Assembly: GCA_038757945.1 (NCBI GenBank)
Contig: JBCDGJ010000002.1
Coordinates: 24,186-88,185 of the forward strand
Reading direction: 5' to 3'
DNA length: 64,000 nt
DNA from: CALHVX01 sp038757945
Lineage (GTDB): Bacteria; Pseudomonadota; Gammaproteobacteria; Pseudomonadales; Azotimanducaceae
The notes under the pieces: generated by a model
What the model saw: the letters and a program-made list of their open reading frames with translations, nothing else
Told to the model about the DNA's origin: nothing
Database searches by the model: none
Shown here: piece after piece, positions 1 through 9,064 of the stretch
Numbering within the stretch: position 1 is the stretch's first letter
Layout: each line of letters starts with the position of its first letter
Program-made: the position numbers and the translations under genes

Positions 1-1072
1 GCGTACCACAGCTCATGGCCTCGGCAGCGGGGAGGCCGAAGCCTTCGTAGAGCGACGGCGAGACCAGCAGGGTCGCGGACTGGAACTCGCGGGCCAGCTC
101 AGCCCGGCCGAGCCCTGCCTTGAAGACGATGCGGTCGGTGAGTCCGAGTGCTTTGATACGTTCAGCCGTGCGGCCACGACGCAGTTGCCCGATCACCCGC
201 AGCTCGAGCATCGGGTACCGTTCGAGCAGCGCTGCGTAGGCGTCGATGAGAACCGGCAGCCCCTTCAGGGGGACATCGGCACTGGCGGTAGTGACGATCC
301 GATTCGGTACGCGCACGACACTCGGGTCGGGCCGGAACGCCGACTGATCGACGCCAAGCGGTATGGCAGTGATCCGCCCCGGATCAATGCCAAACTCCGT
401 AGCCACATGCGCACGTGCCGACTCCGACGGGCTGACGATGCGCTCGAGCTCGCGCGCGGTGCGAATCTGCATGTGATGGAACGCATACCAGCGTCGAATC
501 AACAGGCGCTGTTTCCAACCCGCAGCCGCATCCAGCGCCAGCCGTCGGTCTTCAGTGATCGGATGATGGATCATGGTGACCAGCGGCAGCTTGAAGCGGC
601 GGCTGGCCTCGAGAATGCCGCTGGCCAGACCCTGGTTGTCGAGCAGCACATCAAAAGCTGCGGCATGGTGCTCGAGATACGCAAAGGCACGTTGGCCGAA
701 GGTGTAGGGTTCGACAAACTTGCCGGAGAGATGGCCAAAGTACTCGTAGGTGTCGGTCGCGCTCAGGAGGTGACGCGGACGCAGGGCGTAGTGACCATGA
801 TGGGGCTGAGCGTACAGATCCAGCGACGGCACCTCGACCAGGCGCACCCGCGGATCGAGCTGCGGATAGGGCGGCCCGGACAGAACAGTAACCGCGTGCC
901 CGGCGTCAGCGAGGGCGCGCGAGAGATAGTCGACATAGACACCCTGCCCGCCGACCCGCGGATCCGACCGATAGGACAGAATGCCGATCCGCAGTGGCGC
1001 CGCAGCTCGTGAACGCGCTGCGGGCACGCCCCCAGCGGCGGGCGGCGGCAGCCGCCGCTCAAGCTGCCGCAT
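1..1072 (-). CDS. GT4-type glycosyltransferase, 3' end outside window
   Basis: Transfers a sugar from an activated donor, probably to a cell-surface or storage glycan; the substrate cannot be told. On the minus strand an open frame runs from an ATG at 1072 off the left edge. The N-terminus reads RIGILSYRSDPRVGGQGVY, the glycine-rich first Rossmann loop of group 1 transferases, and near the edge comes SLYEGFGLPAAEAMS, the conserved E-x7-E donor-binding motif of family GT4. About 357 residues are visible and the C-terminus is missing. The ATG overlaps the end of ppk by 14 bases, implying translational coupling; a GTG at 1027 is an alternative start and also leaves the motif intact. Family assignment is firm, substrate unknown. 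Confidence 0.85.
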   Translation of the reverse strand, partial: MRQLERRLPPPAAGGVPAARSRAAAPLRIGILSYRSDPRVGGQGVYVDYLSRALADAGHAVTVLSGPPYPQLDPRVRLVEVPSLDLYAQPHHGHYALRPRHLLSATDTYEYFGHLSGKFVEPYTFGQRAFAYLEHHAAAFDVLLDNQGLASGILEASRRFKLPLVTMIHHPITEDRRLALDAAAGWKQRLLIRRWYAFHHMQIRTARELERIVSPSESARAHVATEFGIDPGRITAIPLGVDQSAFRPDPSVVRVPNRIVTTASADVPLKGLPVLIDAYAALLERYPMLELRVIGQLRRGRTAERIKALGLTDRIVFKAGLGRAELAREFQSATLLVSPSLYEGFGLPAAEAMSCGT

Positions 1073-3170
1073 CACCTGCGCGACCCATTAACCTCGCTTG
1101 CGCCGACACCCGCTTGGCCTTACCCGGCGTGAGCCGGCGATAGCTGCCAGCGCTCTTGAGCACCCAGGCCTGGGTGTTGTCCTGCAGATACAGATCGAAC
1201 TCGTCCATGATGCGCATGCGGATGTCGGCATCGTCGACCGGAAAGCAGGTCTCGACGCGATTGAAGAAATTGCGTCCCATCCAGTCGGCGCTGGACAGGT
1301 ACACGCGCGTGTCGCCAGCGTTGGCGAAGGCGAACATCCGGGTGTGTTCAAGGAACCGCCCGATGATCGAACGCACGCGGATGTTCTCCGAGACGCCGGT
1401 GATACCGGGGCGCAGCGCGCAGATGCCACGGATCACGAGATCCACCCGGACTCCTGCCTGCGACGCGCGATACAGCGCCTGAATGATCTCGGGCTCGATG
1501 AGGGCATTCATCTTCGCCTTGATCCACGCCGGCCGCCCCGCCCGCTGATGCGCAATCTCGGCGTCGACCAGCTCGATCATGGTCCGGTGCAGCGAGAAGG
1601 GCGACTGCAGCAGCCGGCGCAGCCGACCCGCCTTGCCGATGGTCGTGAGCTGCTGAAACAGCGTCTGTACGTCCTCACCAATGTCACGATCGCAGGTGAA
1701 CAGGCCGTAGTCGGTGTACAGCCGCGCCGTGCGCTGGTGGTAGTTACCGGTGCCCAGATGCACGTAGCGCTTCAGGCTGCGCCCCTCCCGCCGCAGCACC
1801 AGGCACATCTTAGCGTGCGTCTTGTGGCCGACAACGCCATACATGACCTGCGCGCCCGCCTCCTGCAGGACATCCGCCAGCTCGATGTTAGCTTCTTCAT
1901 CAAAGCGCGCGCGCAGCTCGATGATGACCAGCACCTCCTTGCCGTTGCGGGCGGCCTCCATGAGCGCTTCGACCACCGCGGACTGGGTACCCGTGCGATA
2001 GAGGGTCTGTCGGATGGCCAGCACCGATGGATCGCGGGCGGCCGAGCGCAGCAGATCCACAAACGGGCCGAAAGCATCGAAGGGATGATGGACCAGGATG
2101 TCGCCACCGCTGATGGCGGCAAACGGATCTGCTGCCTCGGCAAAAGCTTTGGGCACCTGCGGCACGAAGGGTGGAAACTCGAGATCGGCGCGCCGCGCCA
2201 TGTCCGGCACCGCGGCCAGGCGGTTCAGGTTGACCGGACCATCGCAGCCATAGACGTCGTCCGGACCCAGCTTGAACTGGCTGCGTAGAAAGGCCACCAG
2301 CTCGGCCGGACAGTCACTGGCAACCTCGAGCCGCACGGCATCGCCATAGTGCCGCTGCGACAGCTCGCCTTCGATAGCCCGCTTGAGATCGTCGACCTCT
2401 TCTTCATCCACAAACAGATCACTGTTGCGGGTGACGCGAAACTGGTAGCAGCCGGTGATCTTCATACCGCGGAACAGATCGCCGACGTAGGCAGCGATGA
2501 TCGACGACAGCAGCACGAAGTCGTGCCCGCCAGACGCTGCGGTGTCCGGCAGAGCGATGACCCGCGGCAGCGCCCGCGGTGCAGGCACTACGGCCTTGCC
2601 GCTCTGCCGGCCGAAGACATCCTCGCCCTCGACCGTGACGATGAAGTTCAGCGCCTTGTTCTGCGGCTGGGGAAACGGGTGCGCCGGATCGAGGCCGATG
2701 GGGCTCAGAATCGGTGCCAGCTCACGCTTGAAGTAACGCCGCAGCCACTGCTGCTGCCGGTCGCTCCAGTCCGCTGCGTTGAGAAACCGGATCGACTGCA
2801 GGTCGAGCTGCGGCACCACGACGTCGCGATAGGTCGTATACAGCTCATCGGAGATCTCATGCACAGCCCTGGCAATCTGCTGCAGCTGTTCCGTCGGTGA
2901 CAACCCGTCGGCGCCACGGCGCGCGGAGGCATAGGCTTCCTGCTGCTTGAGACCGGCGACGCGGATCTCGAAGAACTCGTCAAGCACCGAGCTTGTGATG
3001 CACACGAAGCGCAACCGTTCGAGCAACGGCAACCGCGCGTCGCGGGCCTGCGCGAGGACACGGCGGCAGAACTCGAGCTGCGAGAGTTCACGGTTGATAT
3101 ACAGCGACGGGTGCGCGAGATCCGGCACCGATCCTGCGTCAGCGCCGGGGTTCAGCTTCTTGGCGGCCAT
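1059..3170 (-). CDS. ppk: Polyphosphate kinase 1
   Basis: Catalyses reversible transfer of the ATP gamma-phosphate to inorganic polyphosphate at the membrane-associated cytoplasmic face. The 703-residue product has the usual PPK1 length and order: an N-terminal helical domain (YINRELSQLEFCRRVL), a head domain, then two phospholipase-D-like domains. The stretch HLGTGNYHQRTARLYTDYG contains the autophosphorylated histidine of the family, and SSADWMGRNFFNRVE is the second conserved block. The ATG at 3170 follows no obvious competing start. It is transcribed together with the overlapping glycosyltransferase and divergently from cmoA. No exopolyphosphatase gene is adjacent. Assignment is secure. 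Confidence 0.97.
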   Translation of the reverse strand: MAAKKLNPGADAGSVPDLAHPSLYINRELSQLEFCRRVLAQARDARLPLLERLRFVCITSSVLDEFFEIRVAGLKQQEAYASARRGADGLSPTEQLQQIARAVHEISDELYTTYRDVVVPQLDLQSIRFLNAADWSDRQQQWLRRYFKRELAPILSPIGLDPAHPFPQPQNKALNFIVTVEGEDVFGRQSGKAVVPAPRALPRVIALPDTAASGGHDFVLLSSIIAAYVGDLFRGMKITGCYQFRVTRNSDLFVDEEEVDDLKRAIEGELSQRHYGDAVRLEVASDCPAELVAFLRSQFKLGPDDVYGCDGPVNLNRLAAVPDMARRADLEFPPFVPQVPKAFAEAADPFAAISGGDILVHHPFDAFGPFVDLLRSAARDPSVLAIRQTLYRTGTQSAVVEALMEAARNGKEVLVIIELRARFDEEANIELADVLQEAGAQVMYGVVGHKTHAKMCLVLRREGRSLKRYVHLGTGNYHQRTARLYTDYGLFTCDRDIGEDVQTLFQQLTTIGKAGRLRRLLQSPFSLHRTMIELVDAEIAHQRAGRPAWIKAKMNALIEPEIIQALYRASQAGVRVDLVIRGICALRPGITGVSENIRVRSIIGRFLEHTRMFAFANAGDTRVYLSSADWMGRNFFNRVETCFPVDDADIRMRIMDEFDLYLQDNTQAWVLKSAGSYRRLTPGKAKRVSAQARLMGRAGDAAA

Positions 3171-3221
3171 TCGGTTACGCTATCACATGTTCCCGGAGCA
3201 GATGACCGCGGCACGGCGCAC

Positions 3222-3938
3222 ATGGCACAGGACCAGGTATTTTCCAGACCCCGCTCGGACCTCGTCGACTTTCGCTTTGACGCCGAAGTCGTCGGGGTGT
3301 TTCCCGACATGATCCGGCGTTCCGTGCCTGCCTACGAAACCGTGCTGCCGCTGGCTGCGCTGATTCTCGCTCGCCATCTGGCCGCCGGAGCAAAGGTCTA
3401 CGATCTCGGCAGCTCCCTCGGCGCGTCCAGCCTTGCGCTGCTCAAGCAGAGCGCTGATCCACAGCTCCGGGTCACAGGAATCGACGCGTCGCCAGACATG
3501 GTGCAGACAGCTCGCGCCCAGATCAGCGATCCGCGGGTGAGCTTCCACTGCGCCGGGGTGCAGACGTTTGACTACGAACCCTGCGACGGCATTCTGTTGA
3601 ACTACCTGCTGCAGTTCATTCCGCTGGACGAACGCGGCGGGCTTCTGGAGCAGTTGTTCGCGGCTCTCAAACCCGGCGGCTGTCTGGTGCTGACCGAAAA
3701 AGTTGAGCTCGACAACGACGAGGACAATGCCTGGGCCGCGGCCGTCCATCTGGACTTCAAACGCGCCAACGGCTACTCGGAGCTCGAGATCGCACAGAAG
3801 CGAGCGGCGCTGGAACGGGTGATGCCGATCGAAACGGAGCAGACACACCTCGAGCGCCTGCGCGGCATCGGTTTCACCCCTGTGCGTCAGTGGTTCCGCT
3901 GTCTGAACTGGGCGGCCTTCGTCGCCTGGAAGCCCTGA
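3222..3938 (+). CDS. cmoA: Carboxy-S-adenosyl-L-methionine synthase CmoA
   Basis: Makes carboxy-SAM from SAM and prephenate for the wobble modification cmo5U34 of tRNA. The 238-residue product starts MAQDQVFSRPRSDLVDFRF, carries the class I methyltransferase glycine loop VYDLGSSLGAS, the acidic strand-2 end GIDASPDM and the CmoA block LNYLLQFIPLDER. Length matches the E. coli enzyme closely. The frame is open upstream to 3111, but the conserved N-terminus begins at 3222. The partner cmoB follows after 34 bases on the same strand, so the two are almost certainly one operon. Confidence 0.97.
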   Translation: MAQDQVFSRPRSDLVDFRFDAEVVGVFPDMIRRSVPAYETVLPLAALILARHLAAGAKVYDLGSSLGASSLALLKQSADPQLRVTGIDASPDMVQTARAQISDPRVSFHCAGVQTFDYEPCDGILLNYLLQFIPLDERGGLLEQLFAALKPGGCLVLTEKVELDNDEDNAWAAAVHLDFKRANGYSELEIAQKRAALERVMPIETEQTHLERLRGIGFTPVRQWFRCLNWAAFVAWKP

Positions 3939-3972
3939 GCCGACGGCCAACCAATCCACCATCAACGACCGG

Positions 3973-4968
3973 GTGCCCGAGCAGCTCCGGCAGCGGCTCG
4001 AGGGAGCGCTGGGTGATCACTATCCAGCGCCGCTTCGAGCCACGCTGCTGGCCGCTACCGCAAGATTCAGTTCTGCTGCCCACGGCGACTACGCTCGCTG
4101 GGCCGAGGCCCTGGATACCCTGCCCCGCATCACGCCGGTGACGATCGACACGAGCATGGGGGTCCAGCTCTGCGCCAGCCGGCCGGTCGCCCTGAACCCC
4201 CTGATGCAGGCGTTGCGCCAGTTCCGGCCCTGGCGCAAAGGTCCCTTCGACCTCTTCGGCCTCGGGCTCGATACCGAGTGGCGCTCCGACTGGAAATGGG
4301 ACCGCGTCGCGGGCGCCGTCAACTGGACCGACGCCCACGTGCTGGACGTTGGCTGCGGCAACGGCTACTTCGGCTGGCGCATGCTGGGCGCTGGCGCGAC
4401 CCAGGTGATCGGCATCGACCCGACGCTGCTGTTCTGCATGCAGCACCTCGCCATCGATCACTTCGCCAGCGGTGATCCGCGCTGCCGCGAGCGCAACTGG
4501 GTGCTGCCGCTGCCGCTCGAGGCACTGCCGGCTGATGGCACCCTGGAAAGCCTCGAGTTCGACCTGACGCTCAGCATGGGCGTGCTCTACCACCGCCGCG
4601 ACCCGGCCGAGCACCTGCGCTCCCTGTACCGGACGCTGCGTCCGGGCGGCACGCTGCTGCTCGAGACGCTGGTTGTCGCGACGGGTCCGGACCTGGAACC
4701 GGCCCGGCACAAGCAGCGCTACGCGCAGATGCGCAACGTCTGGATCGTGCCGCGGGCACACACCGTGCTGGCCTGGCTGGCGGGTGCCGGCTTCAGCAGC
4801 GCCGCCTGTATCGATCTCAGCCCGACCAGCGTCGCAGAACAGCACACCACCGCCTGGATGCGATTCGATTCCCTGCCAACCTTTCTCGACGCGGAGGACC
4901 CCACGCAGACCCGGGAAGGCTGGCCGGCACCGCTGCGAGCGCTATTCCTCGCGCACCGGCCCGCCTGA
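3973..4968 (+). CDS. cmoB: tRNA U34 carboxymethyltransferase CmoB
   Basis: Transfers the carboxymethyl group of carboxy-SAM to 5-hydroxyuridine at position 34 of tRNA. The 331-residue product shows the CmoB-specific block KGPFDLFGLGLDTEWRSDWK, followed by the SAM-fold glycine motif VLDVGCGNGYFGWRM and the MGVLYHRRDP segment. The start is a GTG at 3973; no ATG fits the conserved N-terminus. It follows cmoA directly and completes the pathway step pair. Confidence 0.97.
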   Translation: MPEQLRQRLEGALGDHYPAPLRATLLAATARFSSAAHGDYARWAEALDTLPRITPVTIDTSMGVQLCASRPVALNPLMQALRQFRPWRKGPFDLFGLGLDTEWRSDWKWDRVAGAVNWTDAHVLDVGCGNGYFGWRMLGAGATQVIGIDPTLLFCMQHLAIDHFASGDPRCRERNWVLPLPLEALPADGTLESLEFDLTLSMGVLYHRRDPAEHLRSLYRTLRPGGTLLLETLVVATGPDLEPARHKQRYAQMRNVWIVPRAHTVLAWLAGAGFSSAACIDLSPTSVAEQHTTAWMRFDSLPTFLDAEDPTQTREGWPAPLRALFLAHRPA

Positions 4969-5035
4969 GCGAGAGGTCGGACCAGTCGCGCCGGCAGCTG
5001 AGCCCGCTGCAGCGCCGTGCTAACCTGCGCGCACG

Positions 5036-5410
5036 ATGCTTGAAACCCTGAATTTCCAGTTTCGCTTTCGCGGCAAACAGGCACGCCTGCTCGAGCTCTA
5101 CGCCTGCTTCATCGACAACGATCACAAAGCGCTGCACCCGACGCAGCTTGCGCGGCGCACCGGCATGAGCTTCAGCGAGGTCACCCGCCGCCTCGACTCG
5201 ACTCCGGAACTGTTCGTGAAACTGCCGCGGCGACCGGACGGCATCACCCGGTACCGGCTGACCACAGCGGCGGCAGCCCGCGGCGAAGACGCAACGGCGG
5301 CTCTGGTGCGCTCCCAGGCACGCCGGGAAACGTTCATCCTCTATGCCATCGGCAGCATGATCGTGATGACCGGGATCATTGCGATCGTGCTGATCGGACC
5401 GGCACTGTAG
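5036..5410 (+). CDS. Small protein with winged-helix-like domain and C-terminal membrane helix
   Basis: I do not recognise a named family. The 124-residue product begins with a charged, helical region; residues about 35-85 (LHPTQLARRTGMSFSEVTRRLDSTPELFVKLPRR) look like a winged helix-turn-helix with a wing strand. Residues about 100-124 form one hydrophobic helix, so the protein is probably a tail-anchored inner-membrane protein with its DNA- or protein-binding domain in the cytoplasm. It sits 67 bases after cmoB on the same strand, and may be cotranscribed. Function unknown. Confidence 0.7.
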   Translation: MLETLNFQFRFRGKQARLLELYACFIDNDHKALHPTQLARRTGMSFSEVTRRLDSTPELFVKLPRRPDGITRYRLTTAAAARGEDATAALVRSQARRETFILYAIGSMIVMTGIIAIVLIGPAL

Positions 5411-5491
5411 CGTCCCGGCTGATGAGCTCACCGACACTCCGACCGAGCTGGCCTGCGCCGCGACTTCGAGCTCAGCGGACCGGACGCTAGC

Positions 5492-6598
5492 GTGCCGGAA
5501 CAGCTGACGCCTGAAGCCGAACGCTGGCGCGACTGCGCTGACCGCTTCGCGCTGGACGTGCTGCTGCCCCTCGCCGACACGCCGGCTGCCGACGCCAGGC
5601 CGACGATCATCGAGCAGTCCCAAGCCAGCGGTCTCTACACGCTCACGCAGCCGGCCGCCTTCGGCGGCAGCGCAGCCGATCAGCTGACGCTGTGCGCAGC
5701 GCGGGACGCGCTGATGGCCCGGAACCCGCCGCACAGCAGCGCTGTCTTCGGGCCGGGCCCCGGCGTCCTCGCCGGCGTCGACGAGCCACTACGCAGCCGT
5801 TATCTGGAGCCGCTGCTCAGCGGCCGGCTGCGGAGCGGTTTCGCCAGGCCCGACCCCGGCGCCGCGCCGCACTTTCCCCGCGCGGAGCCGACCGCCGAGG
5901 GTTACCTGGTGAATGGGCAGAAGTCCTACGTCACCGGCGGTGCCAGCGCCGACTTTCTCAACACGGTCGTACAGATCGACGACAAGCCGGCGCTCCTGAT
6001 TATCGACACGGCGCAGGAGGGCGTGGAACGCGAGCGTGTCTTTCAATCCATCGACGGCAGCCAGCACGCCGCCTTCCGTTTCAGGAACGCTCTGGTTCCC
6101 ACCACCAACCTGCTGGCTGCGCCCGGCGCCGGCATGCCAAAAGCGCTCGGCCAGATCGGCGACACGCGCCTGATGATCGCAGCCAACTGCGTCGGGCTCA
6201 GCCGTTGGGTGTACCAGCAGCTCTGTGAACATCTGGACCAGCCCGCACGCGGGGGCGGCCAGCGTGGCGACGATGCGGTCGCCCGGCTGCGGCTCGGGGA
6301 ATGTTACGTCGCGCTCTTTGCCGCGCGCAGCATGCTGTACCGCACCGCGCGCCTCGCCGACGGCGGTGACCGGGCCATCAACGAAGCCATGGCGTGCAAG
6401 GTATTCGCGGTAGACACGCTGACCCAGCTCATCGACAGCGGAATTCAGCTCATCGGCGGCGGCGCCGTAGTCGAAGATCATCCGCTGGCGCGCCTCTACC
6501 GCGAAGTGCGCAGCCTGCGGCTGGCGGAAGGTGCTACAGACCAGCTGCTGCGCAACATCGCGCGTGGGCGGTTGGAGCTCGGAAAAGGGCGTCTCTGA
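5492..6598 (+). CDS. Acyl-CoA dehydrogenase family protein
   Basis: A flavoprotein likely to oxidise an acyl-CoA or related thioester. The 368-residue product is in the family size range. The middle domain carries GFARPDPGA and GYLVNGQKSYVTGGASADF, the flavin-contacting beta-domain segment; the C-terminal helical domain has LIGGGAVVEDHPLARLYREVRSLRLAEGATDQL, equivalent to the catalytic-base region (E-G-x-T) of classical enzymes. The start is GTG at 5492. It stands alone between the small membrane protein and the convergent dioxygenase gene, with no other beta-oxidation gene nearby, so the substrate is unknown. Confidence 0.88.
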   Translation: MPEQLTPEAERWRDCADRFALDVLLPLADTPAADARPTIIEQSQASGLYTLTQPAAFGGSAADQLTLCAARDALMARNPPHSSAVFGPGPGVLAGVDEPLRSRYLEPLLSGRLRSGFARPDPGAAPHFPRAEPTAEGYLVNGQKSYVTGGASADFLNTVVQIDDKPALLIIDTAQEGVERERVFQSIDGSQHAAFRFRNALVPTTNLLAAPGAGMPKALGQIGDTRLMIAANCVGLSRWVYQQLCEHLDQPARGGGQRGDDAVARLRLGECYVALFAARSMLYRTARLADGGDRAINEAMACKVFAVDTLTQLIDSGIQLIGGGAVVEDHPLARLYREVRSLRLAEGATDQLLRNIARGRLELGKGRL

Positions 6599-6612
6599 AC
6601 GGTAGGAGTGGT

Positions 6613-6668
6613 GGCCGTCACACGCTGGCTGTCACACGCTGGGCGTCACACGCTGGCCGTCACACAGG
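6613..6668. repeat. Four 14-bp tandem repeats (GGCCGTCACACGCT-like)
   Basis: Copies start at 6613, 6627, 6641 and 6655; the first three differ only at positions 3-4 of the unit, and the fourth diverges in its last four bases. The array lies between the convergent acyl-CoA dehydrogenase and dioxygenase genes, and the last copy contains the dioxygenase stop codon. It is probably a replication-slippage product in a gene-end region; no function is evident. Confidence 0.85.
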
Positions 6669-7511
6669 TCCTGCCCAGGGCGCAGGCGCTTCCAGGCACC
6701 GGGCAGTAACCCGTTCACCGCGCCGGCATTCCGGGTAGTAGTCCCAGACCGCATGATGGTGCACGCCCATGTTGTCCCACAGCACGAGCGTGTTGGGCTG
6801 CCACTGCACCCGACACTGGATGCGCGTGTTCGCCTCGACATGGCGGAACAGCAGCTGCAGCAGCGCATCACTCTCTCGCTTCGACAGGCCGTCGATCGAC
6901 TCCGTAAAGGCCTCGTTCACGTACAGCACCGGGTCGCCGCTCTGTGGGTGGCTGATCACCACCGGATGGCGCGCTTGGGGATAGTGCTGGCCGGGTTTGA
7001 GGCGCACGCCGTAGGCGCGCAGGTCCTGTTCGCCGCTGTGCACGGCGGTCAGCCCGACCAGCAGCTGCTGGATGGGGTCGGAGAGGCTCGTGAACGCGTC
7101 GGTCATGTTGGCGAACATCGTATCGCCCCCGCCGGATGGCGGCGTTTGTGTGATGTACAGCGCCGAGGCGCTCGGGGGCACCGGTTCGCAGGACAGATCC
7201 GTGTGCCAGCTTTCGCCGTTGGCCACACGGGTCTCAGCGCCGATGTTGATCTTGAAAATCTCCGGATCTCCCGGAAGGCCGAGCTCGGTCTTGGCTGGAT
7301 GCGTCTGCAGCGGTCCCCAGAGACGGCCGAACTGCTTGTGCGCCTCCCGGTCGAGCCGCTGATCCCGGAACACGAGCACGCGGTGACGGGCAAAGGCCTC
7401 GCGCAGTGCTGCCAGGGCTGGTGCGGACAGTGCCGCAAGGTCGAGACCATGAACCTCGGCGCCGATCCGCGGCGTGATCGGGACGATATCGAGCGCTGAC
7501 GCATCGGTCAT
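6660..7511 (-). CDS. TauD/TfdA-family Fe(II)/2-oxoglutarate dioxygenase
   Basis: Hydroxylates a small organic substrate (taurine-like sulfonates, aryloxyacids or others in this family) with Fe(II), O2 and 2-oxoglutarate. The 283-residue product has the iron-binding H-x-D in SWHTDLSCEP, the distal histidine in VLWDNMGVHHHAVWDY and an arginine-rich 2-oxoglutarate contact just after it. The ATG at 7511 has a GGAGG ribosome-binding site five bases upstream; the in-frame extension to 7559 lacks one. No sulfonate or aryloxyacid transporter is adjacent, so the substrate stays open. Confidence 0.9.
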   Translation of the reverse strand: MTDASALDIVPITPRIGAEVHGLDLAALSAPALAALREAFARHRVLVFRDQRLDREAHKQFGRLWGPLQTHPAKTELGLPGDPEIFKINIGAETRVANGESWHTDLSCEPVPPSASALYITQTPPSGGGDTMFANMTDAFTSLSDPIQQLLVGLTAVHSGEQDLRAYGVRLKPGQHYPQARHPVVISHPQSGDPVLYVNEAFTESIDGLSKRESDALLQLLFRHVEANTRIQCRVQWQPNTLVLWDNMGVHHHAVWDYYPECRRGERVTARCLEAPAPWAGPV

Positions 7512-7692
7512 GGGAGCCTCCGCAGCTCGTCTTGATGGTCTCTTCGGCTGACGGTCCATGGATCACTGGCCCTGGAGTGGTGTCCTCGAACGATATCGTG
7601 CCACTATCGACGGCGGCAACGGCACGGGACGTCCCCGGCCAGCGAAGCTAAAGCTGAGTTCGATCCGCAGAGCGCAACACAACGAGGCCAGC

Positions 7693-8415
7693 GTGCTCAA
7701 CCCTGTTCTGAACCGACAGCCGAACCGGCCCCGCAGCATCACCCGCAGCAGGGATGCGCTGCCTGCGAGCCGCCAGCCCGCATCCCGGAATAGATTCCGA
7801 GCGGCACGGCCACAACTGCTGCTCGTCGGCGCTCTGCTCGCCGGCTGCGTCAGCGACCGAAAACTCGAAACCGTTCTTGCGGACGCACGCTACACAGAAG
7901 CCGCCCTGCAGTACGAGCTGGATCGCGACAGTACCCGTATCGGCTTCAGCGTTGGCGACACCAGTGGCCGGTTTCGCGTCGTCGACGCGCGGCTCAGCTT
8001 TACGGAGCCGGAGCTCAGCGCGGCCGTGCTGGAAGTCACCATTGCGACCGCGAGCCTGGACCTCTTCAACCCGTTGCTCGAGCAGATGCTGCGCGGAGCC
8101 GACTGGTTCGACACCACTGCGCACCCGAGCGCGCGCTTTCAGTCCGAGTCCGTCGGCACCGCAGGCGAACAGTCGCTTGCCGTCACAGGCACGCTGACGA
8201 TCAAGAACATCACACAGCCGCTCGAGATCAGCGTCGAGTTTCCCGAGCTGCCGGCGTTGCCCGATCTCACCCTGCCGCCGGAGCGGATCCGGTTCGTGGC
8301 CAGCGGCGAGTTTCTTCGCTCGACTTTCGGCATGGACGACCTGCAGAGCTTCGCGCCCGATGAGGTGCAGCTGGAAATCGACGGTACGCTGCAGCGCGTG
8401 CTGCCTCAGCGCTGA
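7693..8415 (+). CDS. YceI-family lipoprotein
   Basis: Predicted lipid- or isoprenoid-binding beta-barrel of the YceI family, here anchored as a lipoprotein. The likely start is GTG 7693, preceded by GAGG; the frame is open to 7558. After an arginine-rich n-region comes QLLLVGALLAGCVSD, a good lipobox. The mature part has YELDRDSTRIGFSVGDTSGRF, the ADWFDTTAHPSARFQS block, and VTGTLTIKNITQPL, all diagnostic of YceI. It is divergent from the dioxygenase gene and is followed by pncC after 61 bases. Confidence 0.88.
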   Translation: MLNPVLNRQPNRPRSITRSRDALPASRQPASRNRFRAARPQLLLVGALLAGCVSDRKLETVLADARYTEAALQYELDRDSTRIGFSVGDTSGRFRVVDARLSFTEPELSAAVLEVTIATASLDLFNPLLEQMLRGADWFDTTAHPSARFQSESVGTAGEQSLAVTGTLTIKNITQPLEISVEFPELPALPDLTLPPERIRFVASGEFLRSTFGMDDLQSFAPDEVQLEIDGTLQRVLPQR

Positions 8416-8476
8416 GGAACGGCACAGCCCTGCCCTGCACCGCCCAAAACCAACACCAGCGGAACACAGATCGCCC

Positions 8477-8980
8477 GTGAATCTCGATGACCATCGGCCA
8501 ACCGTCGAACAGCTCGCCGAGCTGCTGCTCGGTCGCAAGCAGACGCTGGTTACCGCGGAATCCTGCACCGGGGGCCTGCTCGCCGGTGTTCTGACCGACC
8601 TGGCCGGCAGCTCCAGCTGGTTCTATGGCGGCTTCGTAACCTACACGCTGGAGGCCAAACGTCGATGCCTCGGGGTCGAAGCGCAGACGTTGGATCGCTG
8701 GGGTGCCGTCAGCGAACCCACCGCACAGGCAATGGCCGCAGGCGCGCTCGCACATTCAAGCGCAGACCTCAGCGTCTCGGTCACCGGCGTCGCCGGTCCT
8801 GGCGGCGGAGAGCCGTTGCTGCCGGTCGGTACGGTGTGGTTCGGCTGGGCGGAGCGGGGCCGCACTCTCATCCACACCGCTGAGCACCAGTTCGAGGGCG
8901 ACCGGGCAAGCGTCAGGGATCAGGCCGTGGACCGTGCGCTGCAAGGTCTGCTTCGGCTGCTGGAAACGCCCGTTTCCTGA
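8477..8980 (+). CDS. pncC: Nicotinamide-nucleotide amidase (CinA C-terminal domain, PncC)
   Basis: Deamidates nicotinamide mononucleotide to nicotinate mononucleotide in pyridine-nucleotide recycling. The 167-residue product has TAESCTGGLLAGVLTDLAGSS at the N-terminus and VTGVAGPGGG in the middle, the two signature blocks of the CinA C-terminal domain. It is the stand-alone form without the competence-type N-terminal domain. The start is GTG 8477; nearby ATG triplets are out of frame. Confidence 0.95.
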   Translation: MNLDDHRPTVEQLAELLLGRKQTLVTAESCTGGLLAGVLTDLAGSSSWFYGGFVTYTLEAKRRCLGVEAQTLDRWGAVSEPTAQAMAAGALAHSSADLSVSVTGVAGPGGGEPLLPVGTVWFGWAERGRTLIHTAEHQFEGDRASVRDQAVDRALQGLLRLLETPVS

Positions 8981-9064
8981 CCGGCGCCGCTCCGGCTCAC
9001 TGGAGCATTGAACCCTTCTCCGGCCGGGTGCCACTCAATGGCAATACTCGACCTGGAGAACGAG

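Noticed and set aside
185..1012. Plus-strand frame over the glycosyltransferase
   Set aside because: Shadow; the minus strand carries the GT4 motifs.
1098..2288. Plus-strand frame over ppk
   Set aside because: Shadow of the ppk frame with no domain signal.
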